Made by a program: the position numbers and the translations under genes. From NCBI GenBank assembly GCA_002403415.1, contig DHHS01000007.1, positions 1 through 15,042 on the forward strand: a stretch of DNA of 15,042 nucleotides. Reading direction: 5' to 3'. The notes beneath the pieces were generated by a model, which did no database searches, was not told the DNA's origin, and saw only the letters and a list, made by a program, of their open reading frames with translations. The stretch is from Sphingomonas sp. UBA4766 (GTDB lineage: Bacteria; Pseudomonadota; Alphaproteobacteria; Sphingomonadales; Sphingomonadaceae). Each line of letters starts with the position of its first letter. Within the stretch, counting starts at the first letter, position 1. Shown here one piece after another: positions 6,583 through 12,576 of this stretch.

Positions 6583-7925
6583 CGCCGTCCCCGCCGCTGA
6601 TCGTCGATGACGTTTTGCGTCAGCAGCACCAGATCTTGCGCGCGAATCCAGTCGGGCGTGTTTGGCGGCAATCCGGCCAGTGCGCCTCGCGCGCTGAGCG
6701 ATGCGGTCCGCAAATCCCCCGTCAGTGCAGCGCGTTCAGCGGTGGCGAGCAAGGCGCGGGCGCGGTCGCCTTTGCGCTCATAAACCACGCCAAGCTGGAA
6801 CCACGCAAAGGGATTCTCCTCGTCCCGCCCCACCGCTTGGCGCAGCACTTTTTCGGCTTCGGGGAAATTGGCGGGCTGTTCGGTCGCGATCAGTGCATGG
6901 CCAAAAGTGGTTGCGATAAGCGGCTGATAGCCACTGCGCTCGGTTGCCTGGCGAAGCGGGCCGATCGCCTCGTTCGGCTGCCCCGATTCGAGCAGGATCT
7001 GGCCCTTTACTTCCAGAAAATAAGGATCGTTCGGAAAGGCGCGGACCAACGCGTCGGCCTCGGCATTGGCCTTTTCGGGATAACCGGCGCGGTGATAGGC
7101 AAAGGCGCGGGCGTAACGGGCATAGGTGCTTTGATTCTCAGGCGGAAAATCATTGAGTGTGCGCTTGGGATCATTGACGAACCCGGCAAGCTTGGCGCGC
7201 ACGCGCCGGAATCTATCCTCCAGCGCGGGATCGGTTGGCTTGTCCCAGGCGGGCGAGGCGCGCAATGTTTCGTTCAGCGTTGCCACCCGCTCGCCGCTTA
7301 ACGGGTGGCTCTGCGCGAACGGATCAATATTGGTGTAGCCTGCGCGATATTCGAGGCTTTGAAGCTTCTTGAAAAATTCAAGGATGCCGCGCCCGCTTAG
7401 ACCGGCGGTGTTCAGGAATTTGGCCGCTGTCGCATCCGCTGTTGCTTCCTGAACGCGGCTGAAGGCCAGATACTTGCCGATCGCGGCCTGTTGCCCGGCG
7501 GCGATGATACCCGCTGCCCCCTCACCCGAACCGGCGGCGGCGGCGGCAATCCCCAGCACCAGGCTGACGAGCTGGATCGCCAGCGCAGGCTTGATGCCGG
7601 CATCGCCAAGCGGCACATGCCCATCGGCGATATGGCCCAGTTCGTGCGCGATTACGCCCTGCACCTGGCTCGCATTGTCGGCGGCGGTGATGAGGCCCGA
7701 ATGCATGTAAACCGTCTGCCCGCCCGCGACAAAGGCGTTGATCGACGGATCGTTGATGAGCACCACCTTGACATTGCGCGGCGACAGCCCGGCCGCGATG
7801 ATGAGCGGGCGCGCCATGTCATCGAACATCGCCTCGGTCTCGGCATCGCGGAGCAACGATTGCGCGGTGGCGGGCTGCGCCAGCGTCAGCAGCGAGAGCG
7901 CAAGAGCAGCGACGAGCTTTTTCAT
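6579..7925 (-). CDS. Periplasmic M48-family zinc metalloprotease with TPR repeats (BepA/YfgC-like)
   Basis: A 448-residue exported zinc protease; relatives degrade or chaperone misassembled outer-membrane proteins such as LptD and BamA. Residues 1-22 are a signal peptide ending ATA, with no lipobox Cys. The M48 domain follows: NAFVAGGQTVYMHSGL (63-78), the zinc motif VIAHELGH (His94, Glu95, His98) and FSRVQEATADATA, which carries the third ligand Glu160. A hydrophobic loop (about 113-146) sits between them. From about residue 270 the chain is helical TPR-like sequence, as in BepA. The length fits the family. ATG at 7925 is used; a GTG one codon earlier is possible. It is the first gene of a pair with the DsbA-like protein. 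BepA in E. coli acts on LptD, whose assembly needs disulfides, so the pairing makes functional sense, though this is inference. Confidence 0.93.
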   Translation of the reverse strand: MKKLVAALALSLLTLAQPATAQSLLRDAETEAMFDDMARPLIIAAGLSPRNVKVVLINDPSINAFVAGGQTVYMHSGLITAADNASQVQGVIAHELGHIADGHVPLGDAGIKPALAIQLVSLVLGIAAAAAGSGEGAAGIIAAGQQAAIGKYLAFSRVQEATADATAAKFLNTAGLSGRGILEFFKKLQSLEYRAGYTNIDPFAQSHPLSGERVATLNETLRASPAWDKPTDPALEDRFRRVRAKLAGFVNDPKRTLNDFPPENQSTYARYARAFAYHRAGYPEKANAEADALVRAFPNDPYFLEVKGQILLESGQPNEAIGPLRQATERSGYQPLIATTFGHALIATEQPANFPEAEKVLRQAVGRDEENPFAWFQLGVVYERKGDRARALLATAERAALTGDLRTASLSARGALAGLPPNTPDWIRAQDLVLLTQNVIDDQRRGRR

Positions 7926-7964
7926 CACCCGACTATCGGCCAGTTTCGTTTCGGGTTCAACGCC

Positions 7965-8023
7965 TCAACGCCCGGCGCCACCGTCGACCGGACGCATTTG
8001 CGCGCCCGGTCGAACGGCGTTGA
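7965..8023 (-). terminator. Nested stem-loop after rne, possible terminator or 3' end structure
   Basis: CGACCGG (7985-7991) pairs with CCGGTCG (8006-8012), with CGC/GCG able to pair inside. Around it, TCAACGCC (7965-7972) pairs with GGCGTTGA (8016-8023). It starts 2 bp beyond the rne stop on the minus strand and lies upstream of the M48 gene. A second TCAACGCC copy at 7957-7964 could pair instead. There is no T-tract, so it may be a processing-resistant 3' end rather than an intrinsic terminator. Confidence 0.42.
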
Positions 8024-8024
8024 C

Positions 8025-10766
8025 CTATGCGCCAAAGGTGCGCTGCCACCATCCGCGGCGCGGTGGTTCCGCGGCGGTGGGCGCGGCGGCCTGCGCTGCG
8101 CTGGCATCGGCGGAGGCGGCTTCCGGCACGACGTCGGCGGAGGCATCCGGTGCGGCATCCGCGTCGGCGGGGGGGGCGGTGTCGTCGGGGGACGCAGGGG
8201 CAGTGTCCGCAACGGGTGCAGACTCCGCGACCGGCGCCGCTGCGACCGGCTCATCCGCCGCCTTCTTCCGAGTGGCCCGACGCTTTGGCTTTGCCGGTTC
8301 GGTGTCGGCCTCCTGCGATGCCTCCACAAGTTCGGTCACGGCGGTATCGGCCTTTTTCCGGCGCGTCCGTTTGGGTGCGGCGACCGCTGGCTCAGGCACG
8401 GTATCGGCGAAGGGGGCCGTGGCGGGCTCCGCATCCGGCTCAGCCCCGGCCTGAGCATCGGCCTCGGTCTTCGCCCTGGCGCGGCTGCGGCGTGCGCGGG
8501 GCGGGGGCGCTTCGTCCGTTTCGGCTGGCGCGCTCGCGACCTCGGCGACGAGCGCTTCGGCGTCGTGTTCAAGCGGTGCATCCGTATCCGCCGGCACGAT
8601 CGCGGTGTCGACCTCACCAAGATCGCCCTCGATCCGGTCGCCCTCGACCCGGTCACCGCGGCGGCCCCGACGGCCTCGACGGCCCCGGCGGCGGCGCGCG
8701 CCACTCTCACCATCGCCGCGCTCGTCATCGCGTGATGCAGTCGCCTCCCCTGCCTCGCGCGGTTCGGCGTCGTCGTCGGGAAGGCCCTCGACGTCCTCAC
8801 CCGCCTGTTCGGGCGCGATATCGCCGCCCTCTTGCGCGCTGCGCCCGCGCCGTCCCCGGCGGCGGCGACGCTTGCGGCGCGGGCCATCACGGCCTTCGCT
8901 CCCGCGTTCTTCGCGGTCGCGCGGCGCGGGTTCGGCGTCGCTGTCCTCAGCGTCTTCGGTCTCGTCCAGCTCTTCCTCAACCTCGTCGGCATCATCCTCG
9001 ACATCGACGAAGGCGGGGGCAAAGCGCGGGGTGTGCGCAGGCGGCGGCCCTGATGCTTCAACCGCCATGCGCGCGCCCTCGCGCTCGCCATCGGACAGCA
9101 CCTCGACCGTCACACCGTAGCGTTCCTCGATCTCGGCCAGTTCGGCGCGCTTGCGATTGAGCAGGTAGAAGGCTGCTTCCTGGCTCGCGCGCAGCGTAAT
9201 GATCGAACCGCGACCGCGCGCTGCCTCATCCTCGATCAGTCGCAGCGCCGACAGTCCGGCGGACGATGCCGTGCGGACAAAGCCCGACCCCTCGCAATGC
9301 GGGCAAGGGCGGGTGGATGCCTCCAGCACGCCAGTGCGCAGCCGCTGGCGGCTCATTTCCATCAGGCCGAAGGAAGAGATGCGCCCCACCTGGATGCGGG
9401 CGCGATCATTCTTCATCGCTTCCTTCATCGCCTTTTCGACTTTGCGGACATTGGAGTTATTGTCCATGTCGATAAAGTCGATGACGACGAGGCCCGCCAT
9501 GTCGCGCAGCCGCAATTGCCGGGCGATTTCCTGTGCCGCCTCAAGGTTTGTGGCAGTTGCCGTCTGCTCGATATTATGTTCGCGCGTCGACCGGCCTGAG
9601 TTGATGTCGATCGACACCAAAGCCTCGGTCGGATTGATGACGAGATAGCCGCCCGATTTGAGCTGCACGACCGGATGATACATGGCCGCAAGCTGGTCCT
9701 CGACATTGCTGCGCTGGAACAGCGGCACCGGATCGCTATAATGCTTTACCCGGCGCGCATGGCTGGGCATCAACAGGCGCATGAACTGCTTGGCCTGAGC
9801 ATAGCCCTCGTCGCCCTCGACAATGACTTCGTCAATGTCCTTGTTGTAAATGTCGCGGATCGCGCGCTTGATAAGGTCGCTGTCGCCATGAACGAGCGCA
9901 GGCGCGGCCGACGCCAGTGTTTTCTCGCGCACCTCATCCCACAGCCGGGCAAGATAATCAAAGTCGCGCTTGATCTCCACCTTGGTGCGCTGCAAGCCCG
10001 CCGTGCGCACAATGCACCCCATTGACGAGGGCAGCTTCAGATCGGCCATGATCGCCTTCAACCGCTTGCGGTCGGCGGCGTTGGAGATTTTGCGCGAGAT
10101 ACCGCCGCCATGCGACGTATTGGGCATCAGCACGCAATAGCGCCCGGCCAGCGACAAATAGGTGGTTAGCGCCGCGCCCTTGTTGCCGCGTTCTTCCTTG
10201 ACGACCTGTACCAGCAGCACTTGCCGCCTTCGGATCACGTCCTGAATCTTGTAGCGGCGGCGGAGATTCATCCGCCGTTCGCGCAACGCATCGACATCGT
10301 CACCGCCCGAGACACGGCGGCGGCGCGGGGCGTCCTCGCCCTCGCTGGCCGTATCGCTGTCGGTTTCGCTGTCGCCGTCGTCGTTGTGATGCGCGCGCGC
10401 TTCGTCATCGCTGTCGCTGTCGTCGTCGCTCTCGTCCTGCTCATCCTGTTCGGCGCGCAGGGCGGCTTCCTGTGCGGCGTGCTCGGCTTCTTCGCGAAGC
10501 AGCGCGTCGCGGTCTTCCTTGGGGATTTGGTAATAATCCGGATGGATTTCGGAAAAAGCCAGAAAGCCGTGGCGATTGCCGCCATAATCTACAAACGCCG
10601 CCTGAAGCGATGGTTCAACCCGCGTTACCTTCGCGAGATAAATATTGCCCTTGAGCTGCTTGCGCTCAGCGGATTCGAAATCAAATTCTTCGATTCGTGT
10701 CCCTTTGACGACGGCCACACGGGTTTCCTCCCGGTGGCGTGCGTCGATCAACATACGCATGGTCAT
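8025..10766 (-). CDS. rne: Ribonuclease E, endoribonuclease and degradosome scaffold
   Basis: Essential single-strand endoribonuclease that starts mRNA decay and processes rRNA and tRNA; 913 residues. The S1 domain (about 35-210) is interrupted at ~82-170 by an acidic insert rich in Asp, Ser and Glu, as in other alphaproteobacteria. The 5'-sensor and DNase I-like region follow. Catalytic Asp387 is in SIDINSGRST and Asp430 in VVIDFIDMDNN (equivalents of E. coli Asp303 and Asp346). The Zn-link CPHC (488-491) joins subunits. From ~570 the chain is disordered, with Arg-rich patches (RRKRRRRRGRRGR and RRRRGRRGRRGRRGDR) expected to bind RNA and acidic stretches between. It ends in PPRRGWWQRTFGA; a C-terminal GWW peptide docks PNPase in Caulobacter. 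ATG at 10766 has GGAG 8 nt upstream. It diverges from the amidase gene. Confidence 0.97.
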   Translation of the reverse strand: MTMRMLIDARHREETRVAVVKGTRIEEFDFESAERKQLKGNIYLAKVTRVEPSLQAAFVDYGGNRHGFLAFSEIHPDYYQIPKEDRDALLREEAEHAAQEAALRAEQDEQDESDDDSDSDDEARAHHNDDGDSETDSDTASEGEDAPRRRRVSGGDDVDALRERRMNLRRRYKIQDVIRRRQVLLVQVVKEERGNKGAALTTYLSLAGRYCVLMPNTSHGGGISRKISNAADRKRLKAIMADLKLPSSMGCIVRTAGLQRTKVEIKRDFDYLARLWDEVREKTLASAAPALVHGDSDLIKRAIRDIYNKDIDEVIVEGDEGYAQAKQFMRLLMPSHARRVKHYSDPVPLFQRSNVEDQLAAMYHPVVQLKSGGYLVINPTEALVSIDINSGRSTREHNIEQTATATNLEAAQEIARQLRLRDMAGLVVIDFIDMDNNSNVRKVEKAMKEAMKNDRARIQVGRISSFGLMEMSRQRLRTGVLEASTRPCPHCEGSGFVRTASSAGLSALRLIEDEAARGRGSIITLRASQEAAFYLLNRKRAELAEIEERYGVTVEVLSDGEREGARMAVEASGPPPAHTPRFAPAFVDVEDDADEVEEELDETEDAEDSDAEPAPRDREERGSEGRDGPRRKRRRRRGRRGRSAQEGGDIAPEQAGEDVEGLPDDDAEPREAGEATASRDDERGDGESGARRRRGRRGRRGRRGDRVEGDRIEGDLGEVDTAIVPADTDAPLEHDAEALVAEVASAPAETDEAPPPRARRSRARAKTEADAQAGAEPDAEPATAPFADTVPEPAVAAPKRTRRKKADTAVTELVEASQEADTEPAKPKRRATRKKAADEPVAAAPVAESAPVADTAPASPDDTAPPADADAAPDASADVVPEAASADASAAQAAAPTAAEPPRRGWWQRTFGA

Positions 10767-10875
10767 GTAAATGTCTCCGTGCGCGCGCTGTGCCCGTCAA
10801 GGGGCTTTGCGCGCGGTGTGGCGCTTGGTGGGCGGCGGCGGTGCGGCCTGCCCCAGTCGGGCGCGGGATGGTTAG

Positions 10876-10895
10876 AAATGCGTCTGCCCACATTT
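10876..10895 (-). other. Hairpin in the presumed rne leader
   Basis: AAATGCG (10876-10882) and CACATTT (10889-10895) form a 7-bp stem, with one G-U pair in the minus-strand RNA, around a 6-nt loop. It would lie about 110-130 nt upstream of the rne start. RNase E genes often carry structured leaders through which the enzyme cleaves its own mRNA. This is only a candidate; no recognised family was matched. Confidence 0.35.
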
Positions 10896-11043
10896 GCTGC
10901 GGCCCTCGCGGGGTCGCCTGACCCGTCGCACCCGCGCCCCCGCCAGCGAAAGCCGGTCGGAAAGCGGGACAAGGGGAATGCGGCATGCGGGCGTCAACCT
11001 GGATAAACCGCCTGCGGGCGAAGGGCGCTCGCAATCGGTGTTG

Positions 11044-11076
11044 CATCGGCTCAAAGCGCAATCGCTCGTGCCGATG
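11044..11076. other. Nested stem-loop in the rne/amidase intergenic region
   Basis: CATCGGC (11044-11050) pairs with GCCGATG (11070-11076), and inside it AGCG (11055-11058) pairs with CGCT (11063-11066) around CAAT. The internal loops are 4 and 3 nt. It is the best-formed structure in this region and could belong to a long rne leader (minus strand), a small RNA, or a protein-binding dyad. No T-run follows on either strand, so it is unlikely to be a simple terminator. Confidence 0.4.
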
Positions 11077-11176
11077 TCGGATGGCCTAGCATCACCTGCG
11101 GCGCACGGCAACCGGCATCAATCTGGCGCCGCGGCGCTGCAAAGATAGCGAATCCCGCGTTAACCGCCTCTTTTCA

Positions 11177-11206
11177 TGCTGATTTGACAGCCGCCGCTTA
11201 TCAGCA
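11177..11206 (+). promoter_or_regulatory. Candidate amidase promoter -35 inside a 7-bp inverted repeat
   Basis: A perfect -35 consensus TTGACA lies at 11184-11189, about 55 bp before the amidase start. It is enclosed by the perfect inverted repeat TGCTGAT (11177-11183) and ATCAGCA (11200-11206), with 16 bp between the arms. A good -10 is not obvious at 16-18 bp spacing; weak options are GATCAT (11209-11214) or TATCTC (11214-11219). The dyad placed on the -35 looks like an operator, but no regulator can be named. Confidence 0.38.
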
Positions 11207-11242
11207 ACGATCATATCTCAATAAGGCGGAGTTCCCCCCACA

Positions 11243-12505
11243 ATGCCTTTTCACTGGACCGGCGGCATAGCTGCGCGGCAATACAGGCCTGTGTCTTTTT
11301 TCTTGGCCTTGCTGACTTTGTGGTTCGGCGGGTCGCCCGCCTGGGCGGCAACGGTCAAACGCGTTGATATCCACCATGACCGCGTGGTGATCCATTTTGA
11401 CGCAGGCGTCGCGGGTGCCACCGCGCTGATGCTGAACGGGCCGCAACGCATTGCCATTGACGTGGCCGGGGCGCAGCCGGGCGCCCAGGTCGAACGCGTG
11501 GCGGGGGGCAACGGGCCGGTGGCGCGCGTGCGCCAGGGCGCAAATGACACCGGCGCGCGGGTGGTACTTGATCTGGCCGAACCCGCGATTGTGACGGAGG
11601 GGCGCTTTGGCGCGGGTGGCGCCACGCTGACGCTTGCGCTGCGCACGGTTGATGACGCGCGTTTTGCACGCGCTGCGGCCGAGGGTCGGGTGCGCTATCT
11701 GCCCCCGTTCAGTTACGGCGCGCGTGTTACGCCTGCCAATTACAGCGTGTCGGTGCCCGTGCCGCCGCCCAGCCGGCAACTCGCACTGCCTCGGGTTTAT
11801 GGCGATGACGATAGCCGTCCGCTAGTCGTGATCGACGCCGGGCATGGCGGGCTTGATCCCGGCGCGATTTCGCCGACCTCAGGGCTAAAGGAAAAGGATG
11901 TCACGCTGCGCATCGCGCGCGCCATTCGCGATGAATTGCTGGCATCGGGCCGGGTGCGCGTGGCGTTGACTCGCGAGGATGACCGCTTTCTGGTGCTTCA
12001 GGAACGCTATGGAGTGGCCCGCAAGCTGAAAGCGGCGCTGTTCATTTCGGTGCACTGCGACAGTGTGGGCGAGGGGGATGCGAGCGGCGCGTCGGTCTAT
12101 ACGCTGTCCGAGTTTGCGTCGGACAAGGAAGCGGCGCGGTTGGCGGCGCGGGAGAACAAGGCCGATATCATTCAGGGCGTGAATCTCGCCGGGACACCCG
12201 CCGACATCTCGTCGATGCTGATTGACCTGACTCAGCGCGAGACGATGAACAACGCTGCCAGCTTTGCGCAATTGCTGGGGCGCGAGGCAAAGCCATTGGT
12301 GCCGATGCGTGCCAATTTCCACCGTATGGCCTCGCTCGTCGTGCTGAAGGCACCCGATATGCCGTCAATCCTGTTTGAAACCGGCTATATTTCGAATCCG
12401 CGCGACGCCGCATTCATCGATTCGCGTGAGGGGCGGGCGGCGATTGCGCAAAGCGTACGTCGGGCGGTTGACATCCACTTTGCGCGGCGGCTTGCGTCGA
12501 ACTGA
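11243..12505 (+). CDS. amiC: Periplasmic N-acetylmuramoyl-L-alanine amidase (AmiC-type, AMIN + Amidase_3)
   Basis: Cleaves the bond between N-acetylmuramic acid and L-alanine in peptidoglycan, typically during daughter-cell separation. Of 420 residues, 1-35 are a signal peptide (hydrophobic FFLALLTLWFGG, then SPAWA). An AMIN domain (about 38-135), which targets the septal wall, and a proline-containing linker follow. The zinc amidase domain runs from ~193: VVIDAGHGGLDPG (His201), KEKDVTL (Glu217), FISVHCDS (His271) and MPSILFETGYISN (catalytic Glu379). SSMLIDLTQRETMNNA (323-338) matches the inhibitory helix region that EnvC/NlpD-type activators relieve in E. coli. HCDS in place of the usual HADS is a mild deviation. 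ATG at 11243 has GGCGGAG 11 nt upstream. It is probably transcribed with the PBP1A gene, 71 bp downstream. The symbol follows domain layout and could be another amidase paralogue. Confidence 0.93.
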   Translation: MPFHWTGGIAARQYRPVSFFLALLTLWFGGSPAWAATVKRVDIHHDRVVIHFDAGVAGATALMLNGPQRIAIDVAGAQPGAQVERVAGGNGPVARVRQGANDTGARVVLDLAEPAIVTEGRFGAGGATLTLALRTVDDARFARAAAEGRVRYLPPFSYGARVTPANYSVSVPVPPPSRQLALPRVYGDDDSRPLVVIDAGHGGLDPGAISPTSGLKEKDVTLRIARAIRDELLASGRVRVALTREDDRFLVLQERYGVARKLKAALFISVHCDSVGEGDASGASVYTLSEFASDKEAARLAARENKADIIQGVNLAGTPADISSMLIDLTQRETMNNAASFAQLLGREAKPLVPMRANFHRMASLVVLKAPDMPSILFETGYISNPRDAAFIDSREGRAAIAQSVRRAVDIHFARRLASN

Positions 12506-12576
12506 GCGGGTCGGGGCGCCGCGCCCTGCCTAAGGGACTGGCGGGCGACGCGCGTTTTGCTAAAGGCTGGGGCGCT

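Larger units (their letters stand above)
10767..11242. other. Divergent rne/amidase intergenic region, no convincing gene
   Basis: 476 bp without a supportable protein gene; the short open frames here have no recognisable sequence and no good ribosome site. It must hold both divergent promoters and a possible rne leader. Visible structure includes hairpins at 10876-10895 and 11044-11076, a perfect GC-only palindrome at 11126-11137, and an inverted repeat with an internal TTGACA at 11177-11206. On the minus strand TTGACG (10800-10795) could be a -35 for rne, but it has no matching -10. Confidence 0.7.

Noticed and set aside
7491..8735. A 414-codon plus-strand frame covering the M48 5' part and the rne 3' part
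   Set aside because: Antisense to two clear genes and low in complexity; it crosses their boundary without any ribosome site of its own.
8600..9000. Repetitive-looking Arg- and Asp/Glu-coding DNA in the rne 3' half as a repeat array or CRISPR
   Set aside because: Units are irregular and are explained by the low-complexity scaffold region of RNase E; no spacer-repeat periodicity.
10872..11111. A 79-codon minus-strand frame upstream of rne
   Set aside because: Arg/Pro/Ser-rich composition with no family resemblance, overlapping candidate leader structures; no supported start signal.
11126..11137. Perfect 12-bp palindrome GCGCCGCGGCGC
   Set aside because: Composed only of G and C, so it is easily expected by chance in this composition; kept only as part of the intergenic description.
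12512..12529. GGGCG/CGCCC hairpin between amidase and PBP1A as a terminator
   Set aside because: Five base pairs, a 3-nt loop and no T-tract in a GC-rich spacer are too weak to call.
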